A DNA stretch of 64,000 nucleotides from Euborellia annulipes (GCA_023213315.1 JAKCPI010005338.1:62001-126000); one strand, 5' to 3'; shown: positions 42,397 to 54,202, counted from the stretch's first letter. Made by a program: numbers and translations. Notes: generated by a model not told the origin, from the letters alone.

Positions 42397-42620
42397 CCGT
42401 ATGTCTGTCTGTCACGCTCTATTTGGTCAACTTCCCGTTGGAATTTTGAAACGAAAATTATCTTAGTCTCGAAATTTCTATATCTTTTTGAGTTATTAAT
42501 TGTTGAAGTTACGATTTCTCCCATAAAAAAATATATGAGGAAACATGTATTCTTTGGATTTATGTATTCTATGAATGTAAACAAATCTAGGTCCAGGGGG
42601 CGAAGGCCGCCGAATATACA
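42397..42620 (+). mobile_element. Helitron family A, rearranged
   Basis: 'GTCTGTCTGTCACGCTCTAT', 'CAACTTCCCGTTGGAATTTT', 'GATTTCTCCCATAAAAAAAT', TGTAAACAAATCTAGG, then GGGGCGAAGGCCGCCGAATA. The 5' TC end is missing and the middle is shortened. Confidence 0.68.
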
Positions 42621-43329
42621 TGTATATCAACAAAATTCATCAGACTTCCTGAAATCCGAACGTGCAACGCACCCCTTAGTTTTAAAATTATCAATATTGA
42701 CAATTGTCATTATCTTTAATCTCTCGGCCACGCGGATTTCTTTTAATAAATTCCATCCAAAAATAAGTATCCTACTATAGATATAAAAAAGTCATATTTT
42801 CTTCAAGAATTCTTTTAAAAAAAGGGGTATAAATCAAAATTTAAATTTGGAATATTTAATTATGTTTTTCCAACAGCTGAACCATGAGATCATAAAAAAA
42901 GAAGAAATGGAGGATTTGATCCAAGAAATTCGTTCACCTTTTCTACATATAGCAGCGTGACCATTTCCAGATCAAGCGAACTATTATTAATAACGCATTC
43001 AGTTTAGATTAAATAAAAAATAAAAAAATAATTGTAATTAATACAAGGAATTTGTGAAGCTTGTCAATTATTTGCCTTGCAGAACAAAGGGCTTTGACTG
43101 GATAGTTAGTTTATTTGGAAGGAATATGGCAAACGAAGAGAGAGCAGGGCGTCTTTCATGTGGTCTCTCCTTTGTTAGGGATCTCCAGGTTTCTCCAAGA
43201 AGGCTAATCAGAGGTCTCGGGTTCAGGCCGCCACGCTCTAGTAACTTGGATAATACAGGAAATGTCTCATTTAAAACGCATTTGTCTATTTAAACATGTA
43301 GACTATTATGGGAGTTTTTAATTCAAATA
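42621..43329. other. Unique sequence
   Basis: 43054-43293 is an open frame of 79 codons in GC-richer DNA, with no known resemblance and no supporting splice sites. Not called a gene. Confidence 0.4.
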
Positions 43330-43565
43330 CATACATGCAAAGAATACATACATTTTTCTCAATACATTTCCTATGGGAGAAATAGTAACTTTAGGAATCA
43401 ATAACTCAAAAATTTATAGGAATTTCGGGAGGAAAATAATTTTCCTGTAATCATAGAAGGTCCTATTTAAGCATACAAAATTTTGTTTCGAAATTTCAAC
43501 GGCAAGTTGGTCAAGCAGATCGACAGACAGACGAACACTCCGCTATTATATACCAGGTATATATA
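43330..43565 (-). mobile_element. Helitron family A, 3'-truncated
   Basis: Minus order: 'GCAAAGAATACATACATTTT', 'TTTCCTATGGGAGAAATAGT', 'GAATTTCGGGAGGAAAATAA', 'CGACAGACAGACGAACACTC'. It ends in CTATTATATACC, the family C type of 5' end. Confidence 0.72.
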
Positions 43566-43640
43566 TTTTATTAATTATTTATTAAAAATACAACGTTTCA
43601 GCAGTTGTTTTCAATTAATGTGACTTGCTCCTACCCATTC

Positions 43641-43689
43641 GGGTGGGGCGGAGGAGTTTGATAAAGGATTAAAGGAGCTAAACAAATTC
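43641..43689 (+). repeat. 49-bp direct repeat, copy 1
   Basis: GGGTGGGGCGGAGGAGTTTG at its start and AAAGGAGCTAAACAAATTC at its end; identical to 44305-44353. Flanks differ. Confidence 0.8.
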
Positions 43690-44304
43690 GAACTAACCTA
43701 TAAGGGACACCTACGTGAAATTAGTAGCATTTTATAAGCAAGGAAGTTAGTACCATTCCCATTAATTTAGACACCATCATCACAACAAGTGTTTACATCA
43801 AAAGCTTGATTGTTACTATAAGTTAATAATTAAAAACTTACATTCTAATACATTAAAGTAGAAACATTATACAGTAGAGAAATCACAAAAGCTTTAATAA
43901 ACATTATAGGCTATTGTACAGATAAAATTTATTTTATTGCAAATTGTTTTGTTCGGAAAATGTAGATGTAACTATTGATATAAATCAATGTCTTCTTTTG
44001 AAATGAATAGGATACTTTAAGAACTTTATGATTCACCATTAAGTAGGGATATTGTGAAATATGGCAACTGGTTTTAAATTTTCCTTTTTTTCTTTTCTTA
44101 TGAAAAAAAATCCTATTTGTCTTAATTAAAAGCATCTGTCTTAAAATTTATGACGAAAATAAAAATCCAATATTGATTGTTTTTTTGTTGTTACAAAAAT
44201 TGTAATTTTTTTTTTTTTGGCCGTTTACTCTTTGAAGAGGAAAAATATAAGCATGTTTACCCTTCCGAAATCTTCTAATCTAATTAAGAAACAAGTGGCT
44301 GGAG
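43690..44304. other. Unique sequence between direct repeats
   Basis: AT-rich; no coding frame recognised. A 68-codon minus frame at 43929-44135 is low-complexity. Confidence 0.4.
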
Positions 44305-44353
44305 GGGTGGGGCGGAGGAGTTTGATAAAGGATTAAAGGAGCTAAACAAATTC
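44305..44353 (+). repeat. 49-bp direct repeat, copy 2
   Basis: Same 49 bases as 43641-43689, 664 bp downstream. Confidence 0.8.
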
Positions 44354-44491
44354 TGATAAAACTTTGCGATCCATCAAAAAGGAATTATCTTTATTTTTAT
44401 TTTTTTTTTTTTGATTTGGAATGAAAGGAAAAAGCTTTTTCTTAAGATGCGGGTTTCTAGATAACAAAGTTTTTTTATTATATTATTATTA

Positions 44492-44710
44492 TAGGGTGGT
44501 CGGAAAGTCTCAAGACACTTAAAATTCTTGGTATTTCATTTTTTATTTAGACAAAAGAAGTATTGAAATCTGAAATTTGAAAATTCATCTCTTGGAGAAC
44601 ACAATCCTTTGAGAAGGATAAAATGAAACCTTTGGTCTTTCAATAGCAGAAAAGAAAGATGCTTGTCAACTTGCTTTGGAAATAATTAACAAAGAATAGA
44701 CAAAAACCAT
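44492..44710 (+). mobile_element. mariner-like 5' end, fragment
   Basis: TAGGGTGGTCGGAAAGTCTC after a TA-rich site is close to known mariner TIRs. Downstream there is a broken frame with LSIAEKKDACQLALEIINKE (44637-44696), which could be a decayed N-terminal region, but no transposase core is present and no right TIR was found. Confidence 0.4.
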
Positions 44711-44782
44711 CTTTTTATAGTAAATAAGAAAATCATTTTTTTCCCCTGATTAAATTTTAATATTTCATGAAATCAAAGGAAA

Positions 44783-45712
44783 AAAAAATATGATGGGATG
44801 ATCGCACAGCACACAACATTCTCAAACCTTTGAAAGTTGTGTTCTGAAACACCAGATTTTTTTTGTGTTGATCTATATATATAATTCGCTAATGTCCATC
44901 TGTCTGTCCGTCCGTCTGTCTGCCTGTCACGCTCTATTTAGGCAACATCCCGGTGAAATTTTATAAGCATAAAGAGGACCTTTTAGGGATTACAGGAAAA
45001 TTATTTTCATCCCGAAAATTGAGTTATTAATTCCTAAAGTTACTATTTCTCTCATTGGAAATGTATAGAGAAATATTTATGTATTCATTACATTTGTGTA
45101 TTCTATGAATGTAAACAAATCCTCAAGCAAGCATTGGATTGGAATCTTAATAATTTTTTTTATTCATAATTAAGAACAGGCGAGGGAGGGGAGCGAAACC
45201 CCCGGCTAGGTCTGAAGCCCGCCGAAGGCGGGCGACGCGGCTAGTATTTATTCATTTTCCGTAAGCACGGAACATAATATTATAATTCAAAATTTAATAT
45301 TTATAAAAAAATATATTTTGTTACCATGAACCCTTATTTTGCCTATGAAATACAAGAGTGAAGTGTGCTTCAAACAATTTCAAGGGCAAAATGAGAATAT
45401 AACTTTTGAAGAGGATCTAAAAAATATTTGATTTATGAATTTAAAACAAAATCGTTAGAGAAAATTTTAAGAAAATAAAAAAATTAAAAAGTACATCAGT
45501 AAAGTACTAGTACTCTTTGACCAATTTTGTTCAAAATTTTCCTCTCAAGTCTCAGTGGGGTACCTAAATTAAATATAAAATTTCAATCTAGTAGCTAATT
45601 TCTTTCATTGTTTACAGACAAATCATTTTGCGGGACCCACTTTTTTGGACTTAGGGGACCTCAAAACATCAAATTTTTGACATGAATCCAATATTGACAA
45701 GAGAAAGTAAAA
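44783..45712 (-). mobile_element. HPE copy hosting a complete Helitron
   Basis: Large hairpin AAATATGATGGGATGATCGC...GTTCTGAAACACCAGATTTT, then GTGTTGA | Helitron | TATTTATTCATTTTCCG, continuing with 'TTTGTTACCATGAACCC', 'AGTAAAGTACTAGTACTCTT' and 'TTTTGACATGAATCCAATAT'. The tip hairpin is reduced to TTGACAAGAGAAAGT. Confidence 0.87.
44872..45244 (+). mobile_element. Helitron family A, complete reference copy (373 bp)
   Basis: Starts TCTATATATATAATTCGC after A (44871) and ends GACGCGGCTAG before T (45245). A 7-bp stem GCCCGCC-GAA-GGCGGGC (45217-45233) lies 7 bases before CTAG. Splicing out the element rejoins GTGTTGA and TATTTA, which matches the uninterrupted HPE sequence, so the insertion is precise and without TSD, the hallmark of Helitrons. 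No ORF, so mobilised in trans. Confidence 0.92.
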
Positions 45713-46654
45713 AAAAAAATCTTTGAAAAAAGTTTTAACTCTTCTCAGCATCTAATAACAAAAACTATAATTTTTATTACCAATATTATGAAGACTTAAA
45801 ACTACGATATAAAAAATATCGATGAAAAAATATATATATATTGAGTAGATAAACATCGCAAACTAAGAAAAATTTAGCTTCTTAAAGCAAGAGGGAAAAA
45901 AAAACTCCTATACTAGATTAGGTATAAACGTAAAATATTTCTTTGCGGATCGAAAAAGAACTAGCCAATAAATGAGAAAATATAAAGCCCTCAATAAATA
46001 CCACTCCATATGTTTTAGTTTACGATGAGAAACCGACAAATCTTCTTTTTCCCCAATTCTTCGGGACTAAAATATTGATTTCCCTTTTATAGATATGTTA
46101 CATTCGAGCTTTGGCAGGGTATATTTTCCGGTTAAGGCGAATAAGAAAGTGAGTAGTACTTTCTCTCTCTCTCTCTCTTGGGGTTGGAAGAGAAGGAAAA
46201 AAGGCGTGAATGGAAAGAAGAAGGTTCCTCGATGCTGCTCTCTGGCTTCATGTTTATTTATGTGTCTTCTTTTCTCCCCCCCCCCTAACGCTTATTTATA
46301 AACACACACGAGCAAGAGGCGTTTTTCTCTCTTTAAGTCGCAAACTTCAACTATTCTCCTCTCTTTCTCTGTTCTAATCAATGTAGGAAGAGGCTGTTTT
46401 TTACAGTCGTTTAAAATGCATATGAGATCTGAATGCTATTGGTTAAAAAGTCTCTCTTTTTTTTTTAATTTTTATTAGGATGTGATTGAATGGGCAGAAA
46501 GAGAGAAATAAAAATTCAATGAGATAGTTAACTGTTGAAAAATAAAAAGAGGACTACCTTAATAATCAAATAATAAACAGTTCAATTTGAATGCAGAAAA
46601 ACAGGTGGATAACAGAGACATTTGGATTGGATTCAGAATCTAACGAATTCTGAT
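45713..46654. other. Unique sequence with CT microsatellite
   Basis: (CT)n at about 46161-46178 and a C-run at 46276-46285. Open frames are simple-repeat based. Confidence 0.4.
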
Positions 46655-47165
46655 GTGATGCTTGTCACACCAGATTTTTTGTGTCGACATATATTTAGTT
46701 TCCGACAGTGTGGTAGAATTCAAAATTTTTAAACATATTTTTAATGGCAAACATTTATCTGAATATTTTGTTTGATGTACAAGAGTAAAGTGTGCTTCAA
46801 ACAATTTTGACATGAAAATAAGAATATACATTTTAAAGAGCATCTAAAAAATAATTGATTTTTGAATTTTAATGAAAACCGTTTCAACCAATTTGGAAAA
46901 AACCGAAAAAAACTGAAAAAGTACATCAGTAAAGTACTAGTACTCTTTGGCCGATTTTGTTTAAAAGCTTATTTTCACGCCACAGTTGGGGTATTTAACT
47001 TAAATATAAACTTTCAACCTCTTTGCTCAATTTCATCGTGTTTTAAATTGAACAAACATACGAGGGACTCACTTTTTTGGACTCAAAACATCAAAATCTC
47101 GACATGGAATTTTTGACATGAATCCAATACTTTCTCTCTGTACATCAGCATATACAAGTAAAATA
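46655..47165 (-). mobile_element. HPE copy
   Basis: Half of the large hairpin (GATGTGATGCTTGTCACACC, AGATTTTTTGTGTCGACATA), 'GATGTACAAGAGTAAAGTGT', AAAAAACTGAAAAAGTACAT, 'AGTAAAGTACTAGTACTCTT', 'TTTTGACATGAATCCAATAC' and a decayed tip. Confidence 0.85.
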
Positions 47166-47325
47166 AAGTATTATAAATGATAATATAAAAAATAAAAAGC
47201 GCCAAGAAATTTGGTTTTGATAATAAGATTTCAAATCATTTCCTTTACTCTACAGCGTATTCATGTTATTTATTAGTTACTGCAAGCTAGTCAATCCAAA
47301 TGACCTGCCTATTAATTCTCTAAAG

Positions 47326-47553
47326 CAGTGGCTCCCAACCGGTGTGCCCCGGCCCAAGGGTGCCGCGTGATTGGCTAAGGGGTGCCGCGAGATATTGAGA
47401 TAAACAAAAAAAAAAAAAAAAAATTATCCTAAGCTATCAATAAAATTTTCAATAAATTTACATATTAAACTTAATTTGTTTTTTTAATTCAAGGAAGGGT
47501 GCACCTAATTATTCACAAGGGTGCCGTGATCTTCAAAAGGTAGAGAAACTCTC
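47326..47553. mobile_element. hAT MITE with 8-bp TSD
   Basis: Left end CAGTGGCTCCCAACC and right end GGTAGAGAAACTCTC are an imperfect TIR of the CAGTGGTTCTCAACC type. TSD CTCTAAAG (47318-47325) and CTCTAGAG (47554-47561) match 7 of 8. The interior has GGGTGCCGCG repeats, typical of non-autonomous hATs. Confidence 0.85.
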
Positions 47554-47561
47554 CTCTAGAG

Positions 47562-48137
47562 CTTAGTAATTAATTTTTGTGTAAACATACACACCAAACA
47601 AAATAAAAAAAAAAAATTTCCCCCCCCCGTTATTGTATATACTTTTATCAAACAAATTTCCACCTCAGAATCTTATTTTTAAATTTCATGATAAGCAAAA
47701 AAAAAAGCTATATATTTTTTTTAATTAAAAAAATTTAAACAAATTCAAACATTTTATATAGTCTGTTTTTTGTATTAAATATCTTTTGTCTCTGAATTTT
47801 GATTAAAATCCTTGAGCGTTTGCGTTTACCTTTCCTGGAAATCATAAGTAAACTAAGGCATCGAGTACCAACCATTTTATAATTACTCTCTAAAGGGCTA
47901 TACGTTTTATTATTTTCTAAAGCTAAATTCTATCAAAATTAATGAAAGTTAAATTTCGCCAGACCATAATTTCTTTCTTCTTTATGCCAGTCTTTTTTTC
48001 ACAGCTTATAATAAAGTGAGTCTTTTTGTTGACATCCGAGCTCATCATTTGGGCCAGTTATCTAACGTTTATTCACTTTAGATCCTGATGATAAGCATGA
48101 TTGATCTCTCAAGACTTCGACAGTGGGAGAAATTTAT
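47562..48137. other. Unique AT-rich sequence
   Basis: Nothing recognised. Confidence 0.4.
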
Positions 48138-48955
48138 ATTTTCTCTTAACCTATATATGTAATATCGGCATAGAGAAAGTATTGTATTCATGTCGAAAAT
48201 TCGATGTCGAGATTTTGATGTAAATAAATGTCTTGAGTCCAAAAAAGTGGGTCCCGAAAAATGGTCTGACTGTAAGTAACTCAAGAACGAAAAGAGTTAG
48301 GAAGTGGAAATTTTATATTTAAGTTAGATAAGCATAAAATAAGATTTTGAGCAAAATCGGCCAGAGTACTAGTACTTTACTGATGTACTTTTACAGTTTT
48401 TTTTTTTTTTTTTTTTTTTATTCTCAAAATTTGCTTCAATAAGGGAAAAATGTATTGATATGTAGGCTATATATGTATACGTTCTATAGAAATCCACAAT
48501 TTTCAATGAATCCATTTGAAATTAAATACACATATAGTACAGCGAGTAACGTAGTAATATTTAAATATATTGGAAAATTAATTATAATCAAATTTCTTCA
48601 ATATCGTAACACAAAATCTACAAGTTGGCTAAATTAGAGAGGCAGTTAGTTGTTCTGTGACTAGCTTTTTGGGTATACTACTAGCGCTGTGAGAGGAGCT
48701 ACGCAGCAGTTGAACAAAAGAACACCTTCCTTAACACTTGCATTGCAACAATAAATATCCCAAATTGGCAATAAACTTGCCCGCAGGAAACGAGCAAGGG
48801 GGTCCAGGGGGGCAGCCTTCGGCGGGCTTTGCGACTAGTTTGTTTATAAATTTTAAATCTTGAATTCTAATGTACAGTACTGTGGGAAACTAAATATATT
48901 TTGACACAAAAAATCAAAGGTGCGACCAGTCACACCAATTTTTTTAAGTCCCTTT
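48138..48955 (+). mobile_element. HPE copy split by a Helitron family B insert
   Basis: 'TTTTCTCTTAACCTATATAT', 'GAGTCCAAAAAAGTGGGTCC', GCCAGAGTACTAGTACTTTA, a long poly-T and CTCAAAATTTGCTTCAA. After the insert: 'TTTATAAATTTTAAATCTTG', ACTAAATATATTTTGACAC and half of the large hairpin (GTGCGACCAGTCACACC). Confidence 0.82.
48440..48838 (+). mobile_element. Helitron family B, 3' end clear
   Basis: The 3' end reads GCAAGGGGGTCCAGGGGGGC, GCCTTCGGCGGGCTTTGCGA, CTAG (48835-48838) before T, the same order as in the family B copy at 7982-8452. The 5' part (48440-48770) is unlike that copy and has no clear TC start, so it may hold captured or unrelated sequence. Confidence 0.6.
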
Positions 48956-49682
48956 TGAATCGATTGTCATCCTTCGTTCCCGAACATGAGTTGTGCAATC
49001 GGATAGTGATATTTAACTGACCCTCTCCCACCTTTTCTTCTTTTCTGAATCTGCTCCAACAGATGGTGAAGATGAGATAATCCTCTTCATCTTTTACCCA
49101 GGGAGCCACAGCCTAGAAGTGAGAAAATACGATCTGGACATTATTTTTTTTTTTTCTCTCTCGTTTTTATCCTGCGCGAATATAAAAACTTGTCGGGTGA
49201 TATTTTTATCTTATTAAATCTAAAGATCAAATGATGTCTTTAAGAAATATATATGACCTCCTCTAGAGGAGAAGCGCCCTTTCAAGCACCTGCCTTCTTC
49301 CCTTTTGCCCGAAATAGCATATGCCCAGTCTATAACATTTACATACGAGATTTCCGCATTTAAAAATCTATTTTCAAACTTTTAAATAAGATTAAAAAGA
49401 TATAAAAAAGATTTTCAGGAAAGAAATAAATAATCGGGGGGAGCTTCAAAGAGAAAACGACAAGCATTTAATTTTCTAAATCCGCCAACTAGAAGATATT
49501 AAAGGGAAGGATGAAATATTTATTTGTTAAAATGTATGCATATTGTTAGAAAAGGTTTAAAAATAATTTATTAATAAACATTTCATTTCTTCCCATTTCC
49601 GGTTTTGTCTTTAATATCTGATTATGAAATTATTTACAGCTACCATCATTCCTTTAATATTCACAAAAATGAGTGTATATTT
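48956..49682. other. Unique sequence
   Basis: 48960-49130 is GC-moderate; no exon recognised. Confidence 0.4.
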
Positions 49683-50254
49683 TTACTTTTCTTACCTATA
49701 TACATGTATATAGAGAAAGTATTGGATTCATGTCAAAAATTGGATGTCATGGAAATACATATTTTGAGGTCCCCTGAGTCCAAAAAAAGTGGGTCTCGCA
49801 AAATAGTCTGCCTGTGAACAAAATATCTCAAGAACAAAAAGAGCTGGGAGGTTTAAATTTGATATTTAAGATAGGTACCCTCATGTCACGTGACACGAAG
49901 CTTTTAAATAAAATCGGCTAAAAAGTATTAGTAAGTAACTTATGTACTTTTTAAATTTTTTTTCAAAATTCACTCTAACAATTTTGATTAAAATTCATTA
50001 AACAATTATTTTTTAGATGCTCTTTAAAATGTATATTCTCATTTTACCCTTAATATTGTTTGAATCTTGTACTTAATGAATAAGGACATGGTAACAAAAT
50101 ATACAATTTTCTCATATTTATAAATTTTACATCTTGGAATTATAATATATCGGCGGAAACTAAATATATATCGACACAAAAATCTGATGTGACTAGCACA
50201 GAACACAACTTTCTCTTACCAAAGGTAAGATGCGACCATTCACATCATATTTTT
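49683..50254 (+). mobile_element. HPE copy, near full length
   Basis: ACTTTTCTTACCTATATACATG...TAGAGAAAGTATTGG tip, 'GTCACGTGACACGAAGCTTT', 'TTAGATGCTCTTTAAAATGT', 'TTATAATATATCGGCGGAAA', and a large hairpin AATCTGATGTGACTAGCAC...GCGACCATTCACATCATATT. Confidence 0.87.
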
Positions 50255-50599
50255 AAAATGAAAAATGATATCATTACCAAAACGGAACATATCAAAGAGA
50301 GTTTGCAAAAATAATTAGAACCTTGAAAAATGTGGTTTTGCTAGTGAATCTAAATTTGGTTGTCCAAGTGTAGGCGGAATTTAAGTTAAATCGCCTTTTT
50401 TTTTAAGAATATAAAATAAATGTATGGCCAACAGAAGATATAAAATAAACATATGCTGTGAATATTAAGCATTTTTTTTCTTAACTTTCAACCTGATATA
50501 TTAATAAATTATATCTTTAGATGATACGAGTAAAAGAGAAAGAAATTTATCATTTATTCATTTATTCGAAAAATTAATACATAAACTCAATATAAAGAA

Positions 50600-51490
50600 A
50601 AATGTCTGGTGTGAATGATCGCACAACATACACCTTTCACTTATGGAAGGTAAGTGTGCTTGTCACACCAGATTTTTTCAGTCGACATAATTAGTTTATT
50701 TAATTTTAGCCGATATATTAGAATTCAAGATTTAAAATTTATAAACACTATCCGCGGGACTTCGCCCCCCTGGAAACCTCTCAGCTGGCTCGGGCCCACC
50801 TGCGGCGGACCCTCGCCTTTTCTTCTTAATTAATGAAAGAAAATTATTATTATTTCATTCCAATTCAGTGCCTGCTTGAGGATTCATGGAATACACAAAT
50901 GAAAAGAATACATAAATATTTCTCTATACATTTCCTATGGGAGAAATCGTAACTTTAAAAATTAATAACTCAAAAAGTTATAGGAATTTCGGGATGAAAA
51001 TAATTTTCCTGTAATCCATATAAAATTTCATTTCAAAATTCCAACAGGAAGTTGCCTAAATAGAGCGTGAATTACGGACGAACTAACAGACAGACAGACG
51101 GACATTAGCGAATTATATATATTGAAGATATCTATAAAAATATTTTTGTATATTTTGTTATGATTTTTCTCCTATTAAGTACTAGAGTAAATTTTGTTTC
51201 AAACACTTTTAAGAGCAACATGAGAATATAAAAAAATCGAAAAAAATACTGAAAAGTGCATCAGTAAATTACTAGTACTCTGGTTGATTTTATTCAAAAA
51301 TTCATTTTCACACCTCAATGAGCCACTTAAATATAAAATTTCAATCTCGTAGCTCATTTTCTTCATACTTTATTTTGATCACACACAGACTATTTTGTGA
51401 GACCCACTTTTTTGGACTCATGAGACCATCGACATCAAATTTTTGACATGAATCCAATACTTATACATATATAGATAAGAGAAAGTAATG
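50600..51490 (-). mobile_element. HPE copy hosting a Helitron
   Basis: Large hairpin GTCTGGTGTGAATGATCGC...GTGCTTGTCACACCAGATTT, 'GCCGATATATTAGAATTCAA', then a minus-strand Helitron at 50752-51128, then 'TAAAAATATTTTTGTATATT', 'TACTAGTACTCTGGTTGATT', 'CCCACTTTTTTGGACTCATG', 'TTTTGACATGAATCCAATAC' and tip. Confidence 0.86.
50752..51128 (-). mobile_element. Helitron family A, nearly complete
   Basis: Plus-strand left part GGGACTTCGCCCCCCTGGAA and GCTCGGGCCCACCTGCGGCG is the 3' region. The right end reads GACGGACATTAGCGAATTAT...TTGAAGA before T, i.e. A|TCTTC on the minus strand. The terminal CTAG is mutated (ATAG). Confidence 0.8.
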
Positions 51491-52431
51491 AACACAAAAT
51501 TGAATTCAAACGCTAAGTCTTATTTCCAATATCTTAGTAAAACCATCGACTTTTTAATTTATGAAAATATTATTCGTTAGCTATTACTTATGTTAGCTTG
51601 TTCTCTATGTCATGATCACTGTCAATGACAAAGGACATTTATTCATTGGGGATAATCTCTCCGAGGCCTCTTAATAGTCTGACTATATGAATATAGAGCG
51701 AGGTTAGTGGGGGCCTTGGACAAAATGCATTTGTAGATCCATCCTAGGTCAGGATGATTAATTAGCTAAATCCTTAGATAGGCATCGTCTGGCTTAAGCC
51801 CTTAATGGTTCAAAGTACTTGTTGTAATTCCTAAATTAGGCCTGCAGGGCCCATGAGTGTTCAGTCTGTTCCACATATGCCGTCGCTCTCACAGATCAAA
51901 AATGCTCACAATTTTCACCCATGATGGTTAAAAAAAAACATATAAAAAAAAAAGAGGAAGAAGAGTTGATCATTAAGTCGTGTTTTTGGAATGGAAACAG
52001 GGGGTCGAAATCCGAGGGAGATAATGTGAAGTGAATGCTTTCAACTTGATTATCGTACATCCTCTCCCTTAGCTACCTGATATATTACAGGTAATGTCCT
52101 AGAACATGGTATGATGCGTCAGCTGTTTAATTAAAAGATTTTTATGAATATAAAATTATATTTTAAGTATATTCATGGATCCAGATTGGTTGTTTCAATA
52201 TCTAGAGGGCACCATAAATTCTAATTTAAGAGTGAAAAACTGACAAAGATAAAAAAATAAAAACAGGTAATCGTTGATTGTTTGGGCTGGATATGGATAT
52301 GTAAAGTGTTAAGTAGGCCGTGTAAGGCTATAAATATAAGATTTGCACAAAATTTGGAATTTTCTTCTCCCTCTTAATTCTTATTTAAAGTTCACTATCT
52401 TAAGTTTTAAGGTTAAAAATTACCACACAAT
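51491..52431. other. Unique sequence
   Basis: 51590-52090 is GC-moderate unique DNA. No coding frame or splice pair recognised. Confidence 0.4.
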
Positions 52432-53145
52432 CAGGTCTATTCTCTAAAAACAGACGTTAAAATTTAAAACAAAGTAATGGGTGTTAAAAAATAATGAAAA
52501 AACAGTCAGCGTTAAAAAAATACTATTCAAAATCACTTCCTTGCCTCAAATAGCTATTCTGTAAACAAAAATTTTAAGCCAAAGCGTTATCATTTAGTAA
52601 ATAGTGTTAAAAATTAATGCCATTGGGTTAAAGTCGCTGTTAAAACTTTGTTTAGAGAATAGCATTTTTTTAATGCTGATTGCTTTTACATCACTTTTTA
52701 ACACCCATTTCTTTATTTTAAATTTTAAAGCCTGTTTTAGGAATAGACTTGGTTAAAATTTAAAATGAACAAATGGGTGTTAAAAAGTAATGTAAAAACA
52801 ATCAGAGTTAAAAAATTGCTATTCTCTAAACAAGTTTTAACAGCGACGTTAAAATGTTGTTTATATATATGATTTTGAAGGTTTACTTTTGATAAAATTG
52901 TTCTGTTACTGTTCTGTTACTGTATATACAGTATATACACACTTTGGCAGTTTCCGTCATAAAATGTTTTTATTTCAAAGCTATCAAAATCATAACCTTA
53001 CTAAAAATCCTAAAAAGGTTAAGGACGACATGTTTATTTTAAACACGACGTTAAAATATTAAAGGCACCCCTAGACATGACATCAATTTTTAACACTATT
53101 TACTAAATGTTAACGCTTTGGCTTTAAAGTTTTTGTTTACAGAAT
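52432..53145. repeat. Complex foldback of 'GTTAAAA' repeats
   Basis: A block 'TCTATTCTCTAAAAACAGAC...TAATGGGTGTTAAAAA' (52437-52527) is repeated inverted at 52655-52750 and direct at 52742-52835. A second block 'CTATTCTGTAAACAAAAATT...AGCCAAAGCGTT' (52554-52600) is inverted at 53105-53145. Such alternating inverted and direct copies suggest a palindromic element inserted more than once. Non-coding; superfamily unknown. Confidence 0.7.
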
Positions 53146-53149
53146 AGAA

Positions 53150-53432
53150 ACAAAAACAGATAAAGTACTTCAGTAAAGTACTAGTACTTTTTGGCCGATT
53201 TTGTTCAAAAGTTTATTTTTACGCTTTAGGGGGACGTATAACTTAAATATAAAATTTTGACCTCGTAGCTCAATTCTTTCACACAAAGAGACTATTTTGT
53301 GGGACCCACTTTTTTTGGACTCAGGGGACCTCAAAATGTATTTCTGTCAAAATCTCGACATCAAATTTTTTTGACATGAAATCAATACTTTCTATCTCTC
53401 TCTCTCTCTAATATATATATAGGTAAGAGAAA
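53150..53432 (-). mobile_element. HPE fragment (tip-side)
   Basis: Starts 'CAGATAAAGTACTTCAGTAA', then 'AGTACTAGTACTTTTTGGCC', CCCACTTTTTTTGGACTCAG, 'TTGACATGAAATCAATACTT' and the tip CTCTCTCTCTCTCTAATATA...GGTAAGAGAAAC. The hairpin-side half is replaced by the foldback to its left. Confidence 0.8.
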
Positions 53433-53479
53433 CTAATAAATTATCAAGACGAGTAGTTAATAAACATTTTTTTTTTTGC

Positions 53480-53530
53480 TGTCGACGTTTTGAAGACAGG
53501 TTGGTTTCTTTATCAGGATATTTTAAAATC
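53480..53530 (-). ncRNA. Degenerate hammerhead motif
   Basis: Minus strand: CUGAUAA-AGAAACCAACCUGUCUUC-AAAAC-GUC-GACAGC. The outline is kept but both core boxes are altered (CUGAUAA, AAAAC). No partner recognised. Confidence 0.4.
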
Positions 53531-54194
53531 TCTACTTATGGCTGGATATTCAAACAGATTATAACTGTCATGATAAACAGATCAACCAAAAATTACTATA
53601 GGAAAAATAGAATAGATATTGCTTATAGGAAATTTTACAATTTTTAAACTTAAAATTTAAGTGAATGGACTTTAAAACAAAAATTATATTTATATCCCTA
53701 CACGGTACTAATGGGATAGGGTCAAGAGAATGTTAAAGTCTTTAGTCAAGCAAGACAAGAATAAACAAGCCTAAAGCAAATACATAACTGTTATATGAGT
53801 CAGCAAGAATCAGAGCTAATGAATGAAATGAAATAAACTAATATGAATAATACGGATGTTTTAATTTTATAAAGAAATTAATACAATCCGTTTAGTTAAA
53901 TTTATGCTCTCCAATGTTTTAGTGTTTTTTTTAAGGATCTTAGGTCAATCTTAGAAAAAAATTTAAACTACCCAATTTAGCGTTCATTTTTAAAAAGTAA
54001 TAATATTTAAATTCGTGAATGCAGAATTAATTAACAAACAACTCTTTAGTAGACATTAACGAATCTTACTGAAACATAAAAATTCAAATTTTATATTCAG
54101 GATGACCATAATAAAGGTTTATTTCTGAAAATCAAAAAGTCGTTAACACTCAATTTGTTCAAATGGAGGCATGGCATAAATTTTTGAATTCTAT
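53531..54194. other. Unique AT-rich sequence
   Basis: Nothing recognised. Confidence 0.4.
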
Positions 54195-54202
54195 ATAATG
54201 GG

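Noticed and set aside
43054..43293. 79-codon open frame in GC-richer DNA
   Set aside because: No recognisable domain, no splice support, and an opposite-strand reading is no better; not enough to call a gene.
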